Below, one piece after another: positions 9,328 to 17,940 of a stretch of DNA of 64,000 nt; positions within the stretch are counted from its first letter, which is position 1; each line of letters starts with the position of its first letter. Source of the stretch: an uncultured Bacteroides sp. (GTDB lineage Bacteria; Bacteroidota; Bacteroidia; Bacteroidales; Bacteroidaceae); assembly GCF_963677685.1 (NCBI RefSeq), contig NZ_OY782186.1:558001-622000 (forward strand). Direction: 5' to 3'. The notes under the pieces are model-generated. The model was given only the letters and a program-made list of their open reading frames with translations, did no database searches and was not told the origin of the DNA. Position numbers and translations under genes: made by a program.

Positions 9328-9436
9328 TTATATCTGTAGATGCGTAGCTTTATAAAAATAAGTCTTTTGATGAGTTTATAACCCTTTGTTTAGGAAAATA
9401 ATTAGCGCTTAGCTAATTTTATAGAGCATTGTGGAT

Positions 9437-9482
9437 AAAATAAAAGCCTCTTAATCGTTCCTTTTCGGTTGGATTAAGAGGC
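9437..9482 (-). terminator. Intrinsic terminator of asd
   Basis: Arms GCCTCTTAATC (9446-9456) and GATTAAGAGGC (9472-9482) pair perfectly. On the minus strand the hairpin is followed by a T-rich run. It begins 27 bp after the asd stop codon. Confidence 0.85.
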
Positions 9483-9508
9483 TGTGTAGAAGTTGTGTTA
9501 TTCTGTTC

Positions 9509-10516
9509 TTAGATATTGTTCTCTTTAATCAGATATTCTGCAATTTGAACTGCATTGAGTGCTGCTCCTTTTTTGATTTGATCTCCTACTACCCAGAAAG
9601 TTAAGCCACATTCATTAGTCAGATCTTTACGAATACGACCTACATATACAGGGTCTTTGCCTGCAATGAAAAGAGGCATTGGATAATCTTTTTCAGCGGG
9701 GTTATCTTGCAGGATTACTCCTTCAGCCTCTGCAAAGGCTTTGCGAGCTTCGTCTACAGATACAGGACGCTCTGTTTCAATCCAGATGCTTTCAGAATGT
9801 GCTCTTAAAGCTGGTACACGAACACATGTAGCACTCGTTTTAACATCAGAATGCATGATTTTTTGTGTTTCGTTGAACATCTTCATTTCTTCTTTTGTGT
9901 AGCCGTTTTCTGTGAATACGTCTACCTGAGGTATCAGGTTGAATGCTAGTTGATGAGCAAACTTTTCAACAGTCACTTTTTCTCCTGCCAATAGTTGGCG
10001 GTGTTGTTCATACAATTCATCCATGGCTGCTGCGCCAGCTCCACTGGCAGCTTGGTAAGTAGATACGTGTACCGCTTTTATGTGCGAAAGGCTTTCTATT
10101 GCTTTCAAGGCAACTACCATTTGTATGGTGGTGCAATTAGGGTTAGCAATAATGCAACGGGGACGATTTTTGGCGTCGGAAGCATTTACTTCCGGTACTA
10201 CCAAGGGAACATCTGTATCCATGCGAAAAGCGCTGGAATTATCTATCATTACGGCACCATATTTGGTAATTGTATCTGCAAATTCTTTGGATGTTCCTGC
10301 TCCGGCAGAGGTGAAAGCAATGTCTACTCCTTTGAAATCATCGTTGTGTTGTAGAAGTTTTACCTCGATCTGTTTACCGCGGAAAGTATATTTGCTGCCG
10401 GCACTGCGTTTAGAACCGAACAAAACTAACTCGTCCAACGGGAAATTTCTTTCATCGAGCACACGGAGGAACTCTTGTCCTACGGCTCCACTTACGCCAA
10501 CAATAGCTACTTTCAT
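9509..10516 (-). CDS. asd: Aspartate-semialdehyde dehydrogenase
   Basis: The enzyme reduces aspartyl phosphate to aspartate semialdehyde with NADPH, the branch point to lysine, diaminopimelate, threonine and methionine. The 335-residue length is typical. [14 protein letters not shown] at 7-20 is the NADP-binding loop, NPNCTTIQ carries the catalytic cysteine at residue 128, and [10 protein letters not shown] is a family signature. The gene stands alone, with a hairpin terminator downstream. A possible promoter upstream has a minus-strand TAATTTTG box at 10588-10595. Confidence 0.96.
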   Translation of the reverse strand: MKVAIVGVSGAVGQEFLRVLDERNFPLDELVLFGSKRSAGSKYTFRGKQIEVKLLQHNDDFKGVDIAFTSAGAGTSKEFADTITKYGAVMIDNSSAFRMDTDVPLVVPEVNASDAKNRPRCIIANPNCTTIQMVVALKAIESLSHIKAVHVSTYQAASGAGAAAMDELYEQHRQLLAGEKVTVEKFAHQLAFNLIPQVDVFTENGYTKEEMKMFNETQKIMHSDVKTSATCVRVPALRAHSESIWIETERPVSVDEARKAFAEAEGVILQDNPAEKDYPMPLFIAGKDPVYVGRIRKDLTNECGLTFWVVGDQIKKGAALNAVQIAEYLIKENNI

Positions 10517-10587
10517 CTTTTTCTTTCTTTAATATGAATATTTATTTTAGTCTGCTTCTCTTAATAAAAGACGCAGATAACCGACTG

Positions 10588-10620
10588 CAAAATTATAACA
10601 TTTCATTAGATTATAACGAA
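10588..10620 (-). promoter_or_regulatory. Possible promoter of asd
   Basis: The minus strand shows TAATTTTG at 10588-10595, with TTCG 21 bp upstream as a one-mismatch -33 element. It lies about 70 bp before the asd start. Confidence 0.4.
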
Positions 10621-10848
10621 GAAATTGAGAAGATATGTTATCGAGTAGACATTTTTATTTGCATTTTCTTTGTTTTAGAGAGCCTATGCTTTATTTTTTT
10701 TGTTCATTTGATTTGCAAGATTAATGCTTTTCTCTTTTTGCTTTCTGTCTTTTTTGCATAAAAATACGATATATTAGGGCTTCTCGTATAGATCAGCTTG
10801 AGAAATAAAAAAATAATGATAATTCGTTCATTTTCTTCATCTTATTAC

Positions 10849-10880
10849 GTTGCCTTTGTGATAATTTTTTTGTTCTTTTG
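10849..10880 (+). promoter_or_regulatory. Possible promoter of the antiporter gene
   Basis: GTTG at 10849-10852, a 20-bp spacer and TTCTTTTG at 10873-10880 each differ by one base from the Bacteroidetes consensus. The rest of the 390-bp gap from 10517 holds no other clear element. Confidence 0.4.
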
Positions 10881-10906
10881 CAGAAGAATATTAAAATGAA
10901 AAAGCT

Positions 10907-13042
10907 ATGGAATGGTTTGACCTTAATTTGGAACTTCCTATTACAGATCCTACCTGGGTATTTTTCATTGTGCTTACTATTATCCTTTTTGCCCCTATAT
11001 TACTTGGCAGATTAAAAATTCCTCATATTATTGGCATGATTTTAGCTGGTATGATTATCGGTGAACATGGTTTCCATATATTGGAAAAAGATAGTAGTTT
11101 TGAACTCTTTGGAAAAGTAGGATTGTATTATATCATGTTTCTGGCGGGGCTGGAAATGGACATGGATGGTTTTAAGAAGAACAGGACGAAAGCGCTTGTT
11201 TTTGGTATTTATACGTTTATTGCTCCTATGCTTTTGGGCATTTGGAGCAATTTAACCTTTTTGGGATATAGTTTGACTACTTCGGTGTTACTGGCTAGTA
11301 TGTATGCTTCGGATACATTGGTAGCTTATCCCATTGTTAGTCGCTATGGCTTGTCGAGGCTGAGAAGTGTGAGCATTACAATTGGTGGTACGGCTTTGAC
11401 GGTAACTTTATCTCTTGTTGTTTTGGCTGTTATCGCAGGTCAGCATCAAGGAGGGGTGAGTGATCTATTTTGGTGGTTACTCGCTGGCAAGGTGCTGTTG
11501 GCTAGTTTCTTTATCATCTATTTTTTCCCTCGAATAGGACGTTGGTTTTTTAGAAAATATGAAGATAATGTAATGCAATTTATCTTTGTACTAGCATTAA
11601 TCTTTCTTGGAAGCGGATTGTTAGAACTAGCAGGTCTTGAAGGAGTGCTGGGTGCTTTTATGGTGGGACTAGTACTCAACCGATTAATACCACATGTATC
11701 TCCTTTGATGAATAGGATTGAATTTGTGGGAAATGCACTTTTCATCCCTTATTTCTTGATAGGAGTAGGTATGATTATCAACTTACGAACTCTCTTTGTT
11801 GGGGGAGGGACATTGAAAGTTGCGATTGTGATGACGATAGTGGCAATCCTAAGTAAATGGATTGCTGCGTGGATGACGCAAAAAACGTTTAAGATGACTG
11901 GCAATGAGCGTTCTATGATTTTCGGTCTAAGTAGTGCAAAAGCAGCAGCTACCCTTGCTGCCGTATTAATTGGTAATCAGATAGAGGTCTCTCCGGGAGT
12001 ACCTTTGCTAAATGATGATGTTCTGAATGGTACGGTGGTTATGATTTTGTTTACTTGCATCATTAGCTCAATAGCTACTGAACGTGCATCTCGCAAAATT
12101 GCTTTGACGGAAGAATCTGCGGTCGTGGAAGAAAAGACGAAAGCTGACGAACAGAATATTTTAATTCCTGTTGGTAATCCTGAAACAATTGAGAACTTAG
12201 TGGGCATGGCTTTATTGATGAGAAATGGAAAGCGTAAAGGGGGAATGATTGCTTTGAGCGTTATAAATGACGGGAAAGCAACTGATAAACATTTGTCCAG
12301 AGGTCGAAAGTTATTAGAACGTACGGCTATGGTGGCAGCTTCTGTTGATGTAGCGATGAGCACCATTACTCGCTTTGATCAAAATACTGCTTCAGGAATT
12401 ATCCATACACTTAAAGAATATAACGCTTCTGAAATAGTGATTGGTATGCATAAAAAGGCCTCGCTGGTCGATTCTTTTTGGGGGGCCTTAACGGAAAATC
12501 TCTTGAAAGGAATGCATAGACAGATCATGATAGTAAAATGCTTGATGCCTGTGAATACATTGCGGCGCATCATTGTGGCGGTGCCTGTTAAGGCTGAGTA
12601 CGAAGTTGGTTTCTTGAAATGGGTGGAACGTTTATGTCGCATTGCAGGACAACTAGGATGTAGGATACATTTTTTTGCTCATCCAGATACTATCCCTTAT
12701 CTAGAAGGATATATCGGAAAGAAACATAAAGGGGTGCGTGCGGAATTTACTGACTTCCCCGAATGGGATAATTTATTGTCTTTGACCGGAGAAGTTAATT
12801 ATGACCACTTATTGGTGATTGTAAGTGCGAGACGCGGCTTTATCTCTTATAATTCTTTGTTTGAACGCATTCCGCTTCAAATTTCTAAATATTTTAATAA
12901 CAATAGCCTTATGGTACTTTATCCTGATCAATATGGAGATCCGCAAACTACTATCTCTTTCTCTGATTTGGGACGGGTAAATGAGCCTACGCATTATGAC
13001 AATATGGGACGTTGGCTTTATAAATGGTTTAAGAAGAATTAA
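10907..13042 (+). CDS. Cation:proton antiporter (CPA2/KefB-like) with cytoplasmic tail
   Basis: The 711-residue protein has about 12 membrane helices over residues 15-395, forming a Na+/H+ exchanger domain (LGRLKIPHIIGMILAGMIIGEHG, ASMYASDTLVAYPIVSRYGLS). A cytoplasmic tail of about 310 residues follows and resembles tandem universal-stress-protein-like domains (EQNILIPVGNPETIENLVGMA). It likely exchanges Na+ or K+ for protons across the inner membrane, with the tail as a nucleotide- or stress-sensing module. There is no TrkA-N (RCK) domain as in KefB itself. It is followed at 21 bp by the lolD-like gene, perhaps on the same transcript without functional linkage. The transported ion is not determined. 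Confidence 0.85.
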   Translation: MEWFDLNLELPITDPTWVFFIVLTIILFAPILLGRLKIPHIIGMILAGMIIGEHGFHILEKDSSFELFGKVGLYYIMFLAGLEMDMDGFKKNRTKALVFGIYTFIAPMLLGIWSNLTFLGYSLTTSVLLASMYASDTLVAYPIVSRYGLSRLRSVSITIGGTALTVTLSLVVLAVIAGQHQGGVSDLFWWLLAGKVLLASFFIIYFFPRIGRWFFRKYEDNVMQFIFVLALIFLGSGLLELAGLEGVLGAFMVGLVLNRLIPHVSPLMNRIEFVGNALFIPYFLIGVGMIINLRTLFVGGGTLKVAIVMTIVAILSKWIAAWMTQKTFKMTGNERSMIFGLSSAKAAATLAAVLIGNQIEVSPGVPLLNDDVLNGTVVMILFTCIISSIATERASRKIALTEESAVVEEKTKADEQNILIPVGNPETIENLVGMALLMRNGKRKGGMIALSVINDGKATDKHLSRGRKLLERTAMVAASVDVAMSTITRFDQNTASGIIHTLKEYNASEIVIGMHKKASLVDSFWGALTENLLKGMHRQIMIVKCLMPVNTLRRIIVAVPVKAEYEVGFLKWVERLCRIAGQLGCRIHFFAHPDTIPYLEGYIGKKHKGVRAEFTDFPEWDNLLSLTGEVNYDHLLVIVSARRGFISYNSLFERIPLQISKYFNNNSLMVLYPDQYGDPQTTISFSDLGRVNEPTHYDNMGRWLYKWFKKN

Positions 13043-13063
13043 TAGGATTTTAAATAGACAATC

Positions 13064-13714
13064 GTGATAAAGTTAGAAGGTATAACAAAAAGTTTTGGGT
13101 CTTTACAAGTACTGAAAGGTATTGATCTAGAGATAACAAAAGGAGAAGTGGTTAGCATAGTTGGTCCTAGTGGAGCGGGAAAAACCACCTTGCTACAAAT
13201 AATAGGAACTCTTGATGAACCAGATGCTGGCAGTATATTTATTAATGGAACAAATGTAAGCAGGATGAATCAGAAGAACCTTTCTGCGTTTCGTAACACT
13301 CATATCGGTTTTGTGTTTCAGTTCCATCAGCTACTGCCTGAATTTAACGCGATAGAGAATATTATGATTCCAGCTTATATTGCTGGTACTTCTACAAAAG
13401 ATGCACTAGATAAAGCTACTGAAATTCTTGATTTTATGGGCTTAAAGGAGCGTGCTTTGCATAAACCGAATGAACTTTCCGGAGGAGAGAAACAGAGAGT
13501 TGCTGTAGCGAGAGCGTTGATTAATAATCCGGCTGTAATTTTAGCCGATGAACCGTCGGGAAGTTTAGATACGCGTAATAAGGACGAGTTGCATCAGCTC
13601 TTTTTCGATTTACGGAATCAATTTGGTCAAACGTTTGTAATTGTGACCCATGATGAAGGGTTAGCTCGAATTACAGATAGAACGGTGCACATGATTGATG
13701 GAATGATTCAATAA
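13064..13714 (+). CDS. lolD: LolD-type ABC transporter ATPase
   Basis: This 216-residue ATPase energises release of lipoproteins from the inner membrane by the LolCDE complex. It shows Walker [10 protein letters not shown] at 34-42, a Q-loop in [14 protein letters not shown], the signature LSGGEKQR at 138-145 and Walker [10 protein letters not shown] at 158-166. The phrase [10 protein letters not shown] and the length are LolD/MacB-type. It starts with GTG at 13064; no in-frame ATG is nearby. No LolC/E permease gene adjoins, so assignment to Lol rather than another MacB-like exporter rests on the ATPase sequence. Its stop codon lies in a terminator shared with the convergent gene. Confidence 0.82.
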   Translation: MIKLEGITKSFGSLQVLKGIDLEITKGEVVSIVGPSGAGKTTLLQIIGTLDEPDAGSIFINGTNVSRMNQKNLSAFRNTHIGFVFQFHQLLPEFNAIENIMIPAYIAGTSTKDALDKATEILDFMGLKERALHKPNELSGGEKQRVAVARALINNPAVILADEPSGSLDTRNKDELHQLFFDLRNQFGQTFVIVTHDEGLARITDRTVHMIDGMIQ

Positions 13715-13740
13715 GAAAAGTCTGGGGACTTTTCTTATTG
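13709..13740. terminator. Bidirectional terminator spanning two stop codons
   Basis: Perfect 14-bp arms at 13709-13722 (CAATAAGAAAAGTC) and 13727-13740 enclose a 4-base TGGG loop. The stem contains the stop codons of both the lolD-like gene (13712-13714) and the convergent HhH gene (13735-13737). U-rich arm ends appear in both directions. Confidence 0.8.
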
Positions 13741-14637
13741 AAAGCATGCATAATGGGAAAGGCGCTCGATATCTTTTTTTGTGAACTCGGAATAAAAGCT
13801 CAGTTCGTCTAAGTTATTTAGCGGACCATTTATTCTTCGATGTTCTACAATAACCTTTGCTTGATAAAAGTTAATATAAGGATGTGCCATTAATCTTCTT
13901 ATGCTTGCTTTATTTATGTTTATTTGATTGGTTTGCCCCTTTTTTATGTGGAACCATGATTTTATTTTATCAACTCTCAAATTGATCTCGCTTAGTTGTT
14001 CTATTTTATAATATCCCCCTAATCGCTTTCGGTAACGTACGATCATTCGTGCGATAACACTCCCCACTCCGGGTATTTTTTTAAGCTCTGTGGTGTCACT
14101 TGCATTGAGGTCAATGACTGTTCCTATGGGGTATTTAATGTTCTTTAAAGAATCTGCCGGTCTACGCTTAATTAGAAGATTAATGGTGTCTTTGGGAATA
14201 ATTTGATCTTTTATTTTTATATAGGGTAAAAGAGAGGTGTATTGTGTCTTTGTTAAGCCGTATATTTTCTTAAAATCTTCAGGTTTGCGAAATCTTCCCC
14301 CTTTACTTCGATAACGTAAAATGTTATGTGTCATCCATGGCCTTATTCCTAGATGTAAGAAAGCAATTGAATCTGCAGTATTAGGATCAAATGCGGTTAG
14401 AGAGATTTTTGTTGGTTTATAATGAGGATATGTGATGGAATGTTTTTTATATTTTTTCTTTTTTAGTGAATGAATAAAATCGGCATACTCTTTTTCTGAT
14501 GTCTTTTTGGAGAAATTCGTCTTTGTTTCTCTTTGAGGAATGAAGCATGTACAGGCAACAACGATAATGATGCAGAGACAGATGCCGATAATACCCTGAC
14601 GTTCTCTACGCGAGAAATAGAAAAAATCTTTCCACAT
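13735..14637 (-). CDS. ComEA-like helix-hairpin-helix protein
   Basis: The 300-residue protein has one membrane helix near residues 17-33 (IIGICLCIIIVVACTC) after a charged N-terminus. Several helix-hairpin-helix units of the ComEA type follow: DPNTADSIAFLHLGIRPWMTHNILRYRSKGG, DLNASDTTELKKIPGVGSVIARMIVRYR, and NINKASIRRLMAHPYINFYQAKVIV. Such domains bind DNA without sequence specificity. In ComEA this serves DNA uptake, but many Bacteroidetes carry this gene without known competence, so the role is open. It lies downstream of the SNF transporter gene by 10 bp, suggesting co-transcription. Confidence 0.8.
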   Translation of the reverse strand: MWKDFFYFSRRERQGIIGICLCIIIVVACTCFIPQRETKTNFSKKTSEKEYADFIHSLKKKKYKKHSITYPHYKPTKISLTAFDPNTADSIAFLHLGIRPWMTHNILRYRSKGGRFRKPEDFKKIYGLTKTQYTSLLPYIKIKDQIIPKDTINLLIKRRPADSLKNIKYPIGTVIDLNASDTTELKKIPGVGSVIARMIVRYRKRLGGYYKIEQLSEINLRVDKIKSWFHIKKGQTNQININKASIRRLMAHPYINFYQAKVIVEHRRINGPLNNLDELSFYSEFTKKDIERLSHYACFQ

Positions 14638-14647
14638 TTACATAATC

Positions 14648-16012
14648 TTAATTTAATAATCCTAATTCATTAATGAAAATGATGGATATGGCTATTGGAG
14701 CAATGAATTTTAGAATGAAAATGAAAAATTTATAGAATGGAGTTTTGAGTGACCCGTTATTGCTAATTTCTTTCCATACAATCTTCTTGTCCAAGTACCA
14801 TCCTGTGAAGATCGAGATAAATAACCCTCCTAGCGGAAGCATGATTTTTGCAGTTACGAAATCGAACAAATCGAATAAACCTAATCCGAAAAGAGTGTAC
14901 CCCTTTCCTATACCTAAGGAGAGAGAGCATAAAATACCAAAGAAAATGCAACATCCTGTTACTAATTTGGCAGCCTTTCCGCGCGTGAGGTTGAATTCTT
15001 CGTGTAAATAGGCTGTCACAACTTCATGCAAAGATATGGTCGAAGTAAGAGCGGCCACTGCAAGTAGTATATAAAACATTATAGAGAAAATATAGGCTAA
15101 TAGAGGTGCACCTGTAAAAGCTTGTTGAAAAACGTTGGGAAGGGTGATGAAAATGAGGCTAGGACCCGCATCGGGTTTGATTCCAACGGAGAAAGCAGCC
15201 GGGAAGATAATAAACCCGGCTAGTATGGCCACAAAAGTATCAATAGCTCCAACACTTAGAGCCGTTTTTGTTAAATTAGTTTTGGGACCAAAATAGGAAG
15301 CATATGTACATAGACATCCCATTCCTAAGCTTAAAGAGAAAAAAGCTTGTCCCATAGCACCAAGGAATACGCTTGCATCTACTTTACTGAAATCGGGCTT
15401 CAATAAGAATTCAATACCTTTTTCCGCTCCTGGGAGGCTAATGGAACACCCTGCTAGTACTAATAGTAGAATGAATAACATGGGCATCATGATCTTCGAT
15501 GATTTCTCAATACCTTTCTCTACTCCTTTTACTATGATGAAGTGAGTAATTAGTAGAAATACAATAAGCCAAAGTACAGGCTTCCATGGATTGGAAGAGA
15601 AATCTTGAAAAGATGAAATAAAATCAGTTGGAGATTCCCCGGCAAAGCTGTTGCTTACGGCTTCTCCTATATATTCTAATGTCCATCCTGCCACCACAGA
15701 ATAATAACTGAGGATCAGAAGTCCGGCTAAAACTCCCATGCGTCCCACCCATCTCCAATGAGTGAGAGGTGCCAATCGTTGGAAGGCTCCTGCCGTATTT
15801 GCTTTTGAACGTCTTCCGATGAGAAATTCTGCTACCATGATGGGCAAACCTAAGGCTATGATACATCCTAAATAGATTAAGATGAAAGCAGCCCCGCCAT
15901 GATTCCCTGTTTCATAAGGAAACCTCCAGATATTACCTAACCCTACTGCCGAGCCTGCGGAGGCAAGTATTGCACCCAATTTACTTCCAAAATTTGCCCT
16001 GTCATTTTTCAT
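14648..16012 (-). CDS. Sodium-dependent transporter of the SNF/NSS family
   Basis: This 454-residue inner-membrane protein has about 11-12 predicted helices. The N-terminal SKLGAILASAGSAVGLGNIWRFPY is the hallmark of neurotransmitter:sodium symporters; bacterial members such as LeuT and TnaT import amino acids with Na+. The substrate cannot be read here. It heads a two-gene minus-strand unit with the HhH gene and is divergent from the vanZ-like gene. A minus-strand TACTTTTG box at 16065-16072 could be its promoter. Confidence 0.9.
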   Translation of the reverse strand: MKNDRANFGSKLGAILASAGSAVGLGNIWRFPYETGNHGGAAFILIYLGCIIALGLPIMVAEFLIGRRSKANTAGAFQRLAPLTHWRWVGRMGVLAGLLILSYYSVVAGWTLEYIGEAVSNSFAGESPTDFISSFQDFSSNPWKPVLWLIVFLLITHFIIVKGVEKGIEKSSKIMMPMLFILLLVLAGCSISLPGAEKGIEFLLKPDFSKVDASVFLGAMGQAFFSLSLGMGCLCTYASYFGPKTNLTKTALSVGAIDTFVAILAGFIIFPAAFSVGIKPDAGPSLIFITLPNVFQQAFTGAPLLAYIFSIMFYILLAVAALTSTISLHEVVTAYLHEEFNLTRGKAAKLVTGCCIFFGILCSLSLGIGKGYTLFGLGLFDLFDFVTAKIMLPLGGLFISIFTGWYLDKKIVWKEISNNGSLKTPFYKFFIFILKFIAPIAISIIFINELGLLN

Positions 16013-16064
16013 CTTTTAATACGTATTTTCTTTCTATTAGCTATTATAATAGCTTTATTTTATA

Positions 16065-16092
16065 CAAAAGTAGAAAATGTTTTCTATTTTTG
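16065..16092. promoter_or_regulatory. Divergent -7 boxes between the SNF and vanZ-like genes
   Basis: TACTTTTG on the minus strand (16065-16072) faces the SNF gene, and TATTTTTG on the plus strand (16085-16092) faces the vanZ-like gene. Neither has a perfect -33 element at 19-21 bp. Confidence 0.5.
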
Positions 16093-16120
16093 TACTGTAT
16101 AAAGTCAATAAAGTATATAT

Positions 16121-16513
16121 ATGTTTAGTTATGTGAAAAAATATCCTGTATCATTAACAGTAATTGCAGTAGTGATATATTTGTCTTTCTTTAGACCTCC
16201 CTCTACAGAATTGAGTAAAATTCCGGATTTTGATAAGATTGTTCATTTCTGTATGTACTTCGGAATGTCAGGTATTTTGTGGCTGGAATTTATGTGTGCG
16301 CATAAAAGAGATAATTCTCCAATGTGGCATGCATGGATAGGGGCATACCTTTTTCCAGTATTGTTTAGCGGTTGCGTAGAGTTACTCCAGGCTTATTGTA
16401 CGACTTATCGTTCTGGTGATTGGAGAGATTTTATCACTAACTTAGCAGGAGCTACGTTAGCTAGCTTAATAGCCTATTTTCTCGTTCGTCCGAGAGTCCT
16501 AAAAAAACGGTGA
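16121..16513 (+). CDS. VanZ-like small membrane protein
   Basis: The 130-residue protein has about four membrane segments and the VanZ-family core: IPDFDKIVHFCMYFGMSGILW near residues 31-51 and the downstream RSGDWRDFITNLAGATLASLIAYF. VanZ itself gives low-level teicoplanin resistance in enterococci, but chromosomal homologues are widespread and mostly of unknown function. The gene stands alone on the plus strand and its stop lies within the murF terminator. Confidence 0.78.
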   Translation: MFSYVKKYPVSLTVIAVVIYLSFFRPPSTELSKIPDFDKIVHFCMYFGMSGILWLEFMCAHKRDNSPMWHAWIGAYLFPVLFSGCVELLQAYCTTYRSGDWRDFITNLAGATLASLIAYFLVRPRVLKKR

Positions 16514-16531
16514 ATTATAAATAATCCACCG
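16500..16531 (-). terminator. murF terminator overlapping both gene ends
   Basis: Arms CGGTGAATTA (16508-16517) and TAATCCACCG (16522-16531) pair with one G-U on the transcript. On the minus strand a run of seven T follows. The stem holds the murF stop codon and the last codons of the convergent vanZ-like gene. Confidence 0.8.
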
Positions 16532-17813
16532 CTCGGTTTAGTTTGGTCCCGTTAGAACCTTTTATTAGGATAGTATATCCTTTGGGCTTGCTTTCTTGAA
16601 ATATTTTAATCAATTCGTCAATATTTTCATAGCAAGGGTAAGAATGTTTGGTAGTAGCAAATTGGTGACCAACCAGCAATACCTTATTAAAGTTACATTG
16701 GGTAATGTAATCTACTATTTTTTGATGTTCTGCTAAGCTACCTTCACCCAATTCTTTCATGTCACCCAATAAAAGCATTTTATTATTCATTTTCATCTTG
16801 TGAAAATTTTCTAGTGCTGCCATCATACTGGTAGGGTTGGCGTTATATGCATCTATAATAAGAACATTGTCTGCTGTCCTTTTTAATTGTGAACGATTGT
16901 TTTGAGGAGCATATTTAGTTAATGCTTCATTTATCTTATGAGGTTCCACACCGAAGTACCGACCAATGGTAATTGCAGCCAATGCATTAGCAAAGTTGTA
17001 CTCACCAATCAATTGAGTTTGTACATGTTGAATTGCTCCGCTTGTTCCAGCTTTCCAGTCAAAAGCAAGAAACGGAGAATTACTTGTTATATAGCCATTT
17101 ACGTAAAGTGAACTCTCATTTCCGTAAGAAATTAGGTTTAGATCCTTAGCTATATCCATTAAAAAAGGGTTTTCATGGTGAATGAACACGGTGGAGTCTC
17201 CCTTTGTACGTAGATAATCATATAGTTCTCCTTTTGTTTTAATAACTCCTTCAAAAGAGCCAAAGCCCTCTAGATGTGCTTTTCCTATATTGGTAATAAT
17301 ACCATAATCGGGTTCGGCTATGTGGGTCAATGCTTTTATTTCTCCAGGATGATTGGCTCCCATTTCAATCACCGCTAAATCATGTTCAGCCTTTAGTTGT
17401 AGCAAAGTGAGCGGTACACCTATGTGATTGTTAAAGTTACCTTGTGTATATAGTATTTTATGAGCCTTTAGTAAAACGGCGGCAATTAATTCTTTAGTAG
17501 TAGTTTTACCGTTTGTTCCCGTTATACCTATAATTCTTGTGCCTAACTGACGCCGATGAAAATTAGCTAGTTGCTGTAAGGTTGACAAACAGTCTTTTAC
17601 CAAAATAAAGCGTTTGTCACCTTTAATTGCATACTCAGGTTCATCAACAACAGCATAGTAGCAGCCTTCTTTTAATGCTTGGGCTGCAAATGTGTTCCCA
17701 TTGAAGGATTCTCCTTTAAGAGCTATAAAAAGTAAACCTGTAGAGCATTGACGGCTATCTGTCGTAACGCCTTTACAAGTTAGAAATAGTTGATATAAAG
17801 CTGAAATTTCCAT
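16515..17813 (-). CDS. murF: UDP-MurNAc-tripeptide--D-Ala-D-Ala ligase
   Basis: MurF adds the D-Ala-D-Ala dipeptide to the cytoplasmic peptidoglycan precursor. At 432 residues it has the three Mur-ligase domains: an N-terminal substrate domain (GVTTDSRQ at 15-22), the ATP domain with GTNGKTTTK at 99-107, and a C-terminal domain after IDAYNANPTSM, a MurF-type motif. It stands alone. A minus-strand TATATTTG box at 17836-17843 lies just upstream. The matching D-Ala-D-Ala ligase gene lies at 40.5 kb. Confidence 0.96.
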   Translation of the reverse strand: MEISALYQLFLTCKGVTTDSRQCSTGLLFIALKGESFNGNTFAAQALKEGCYYAVVDEPEYAIKGDKRFILVKDCLSTLQQLANFHRRQLGTRIIGITGTNGKTTTKELIAAVLLKAHKILYTQGNFNNHIGVPLTLLQLKAEHDLAVIEMGANHPGEIKALTHIAEPDYGIITNIGKAHLEGFGSFEGVIKTKGELYDYLRTKGDSTVFIHHENPFLMDIAKDLNLISYGNESSLYVNGYITSNSPFLAFDWKAGTSGAIQHVQTQLIGEYNFANALAAITIGRYFGVEPHKINEALTKYAPQNNRSQLKRTADNVLIIDAYNANPTSMMAALENFHKMKMNNKMLLLGDMKELGEGSLAEHQKIVDYITQCNFNKVLLVGHQFATTKHSYPCYENIDELIKIFQESKPKGYTILIKGSNGTKLNRAVDYL

Positions 17814-17835
17814 TTCTCATTTTTTTTACAAGGGA

Positions 17836-17843
17836 CAAATATA
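17836..17843 (-). promoter_or_regulatory. -7 box before murF
   Basis: Minus-strand TATATTTG, about 23 bp before the murF start; no clear -33 partner. Confidence 0.45.
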
Positions 17844-17905
17844 CATGATATTCTGTTAGGTCGTAACTTTTTTGTATATGAATAAGTTTATACGAGAATA
17901 ATCTG

Positions 17906-17913
17906 TATTTTTG
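17906..17913 (+). promoter_or_regulatory. -7 box before folP
   Basis: TATTTTTG on the plus strand, 27 bp before the ATG at 17941. It overlaps the upstream TTG at 17911 that would otherwise extend folP, which argues for the ATG start. Confidence 0.55.
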
Positions 17914-17940
17914 CAATATTCAACATTCAATTTAATATTA

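Larger units (their letters stand above)
9095..9508. other. Intergenic region between asd and the kinase gene
   Basis: This 414-bp stretch holds the kinase promoter box (9119-9126), three 15-bp repeats at 23-bp spacing (9267-9327) and the asd terminator (9437-9482). The open frame running through it on the plus strand begins inside the kinase gene and has no recognisable content. Confidence 0.6.

Noticed and set aside
9027..9347. Plus-strand frame of 106 codons over the repeat array
   Set aside because: It begins inside the kinase gene in antisense and its end is made of the 23-bp repeats; composition is Phe/Tyr-rich noise.
10534..10761. Plus-strand frame of 75 codons encoding a hydrophobic peptide
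   Set aside because: AT-rich intergenic DNA easily gives Phe/Ile/Leu-rich frames; it covers the asd promoter region and has no ribosome-binding context or known family.
13735..14637. HhH protein as evidence of a competence system
   Set aside because: No ComEC, pilus or DprA gene is nearby; the fold alone indicates only DNA binding.
16121..16513. VanZ-like gene as a glycopeptide resistance determinant
   Set aside because: It is a lone chromosomal homologue with no other van genes, and Gram-negative cells exclude glycopeptides; the name reflects family only.
17911..17940. Ten-residue N-terminal extension of FolP from a TTG codon
   Set aside because: The TTG is part of the TATTTTTG promoter box, so it cannot lie within the transcript as a start.
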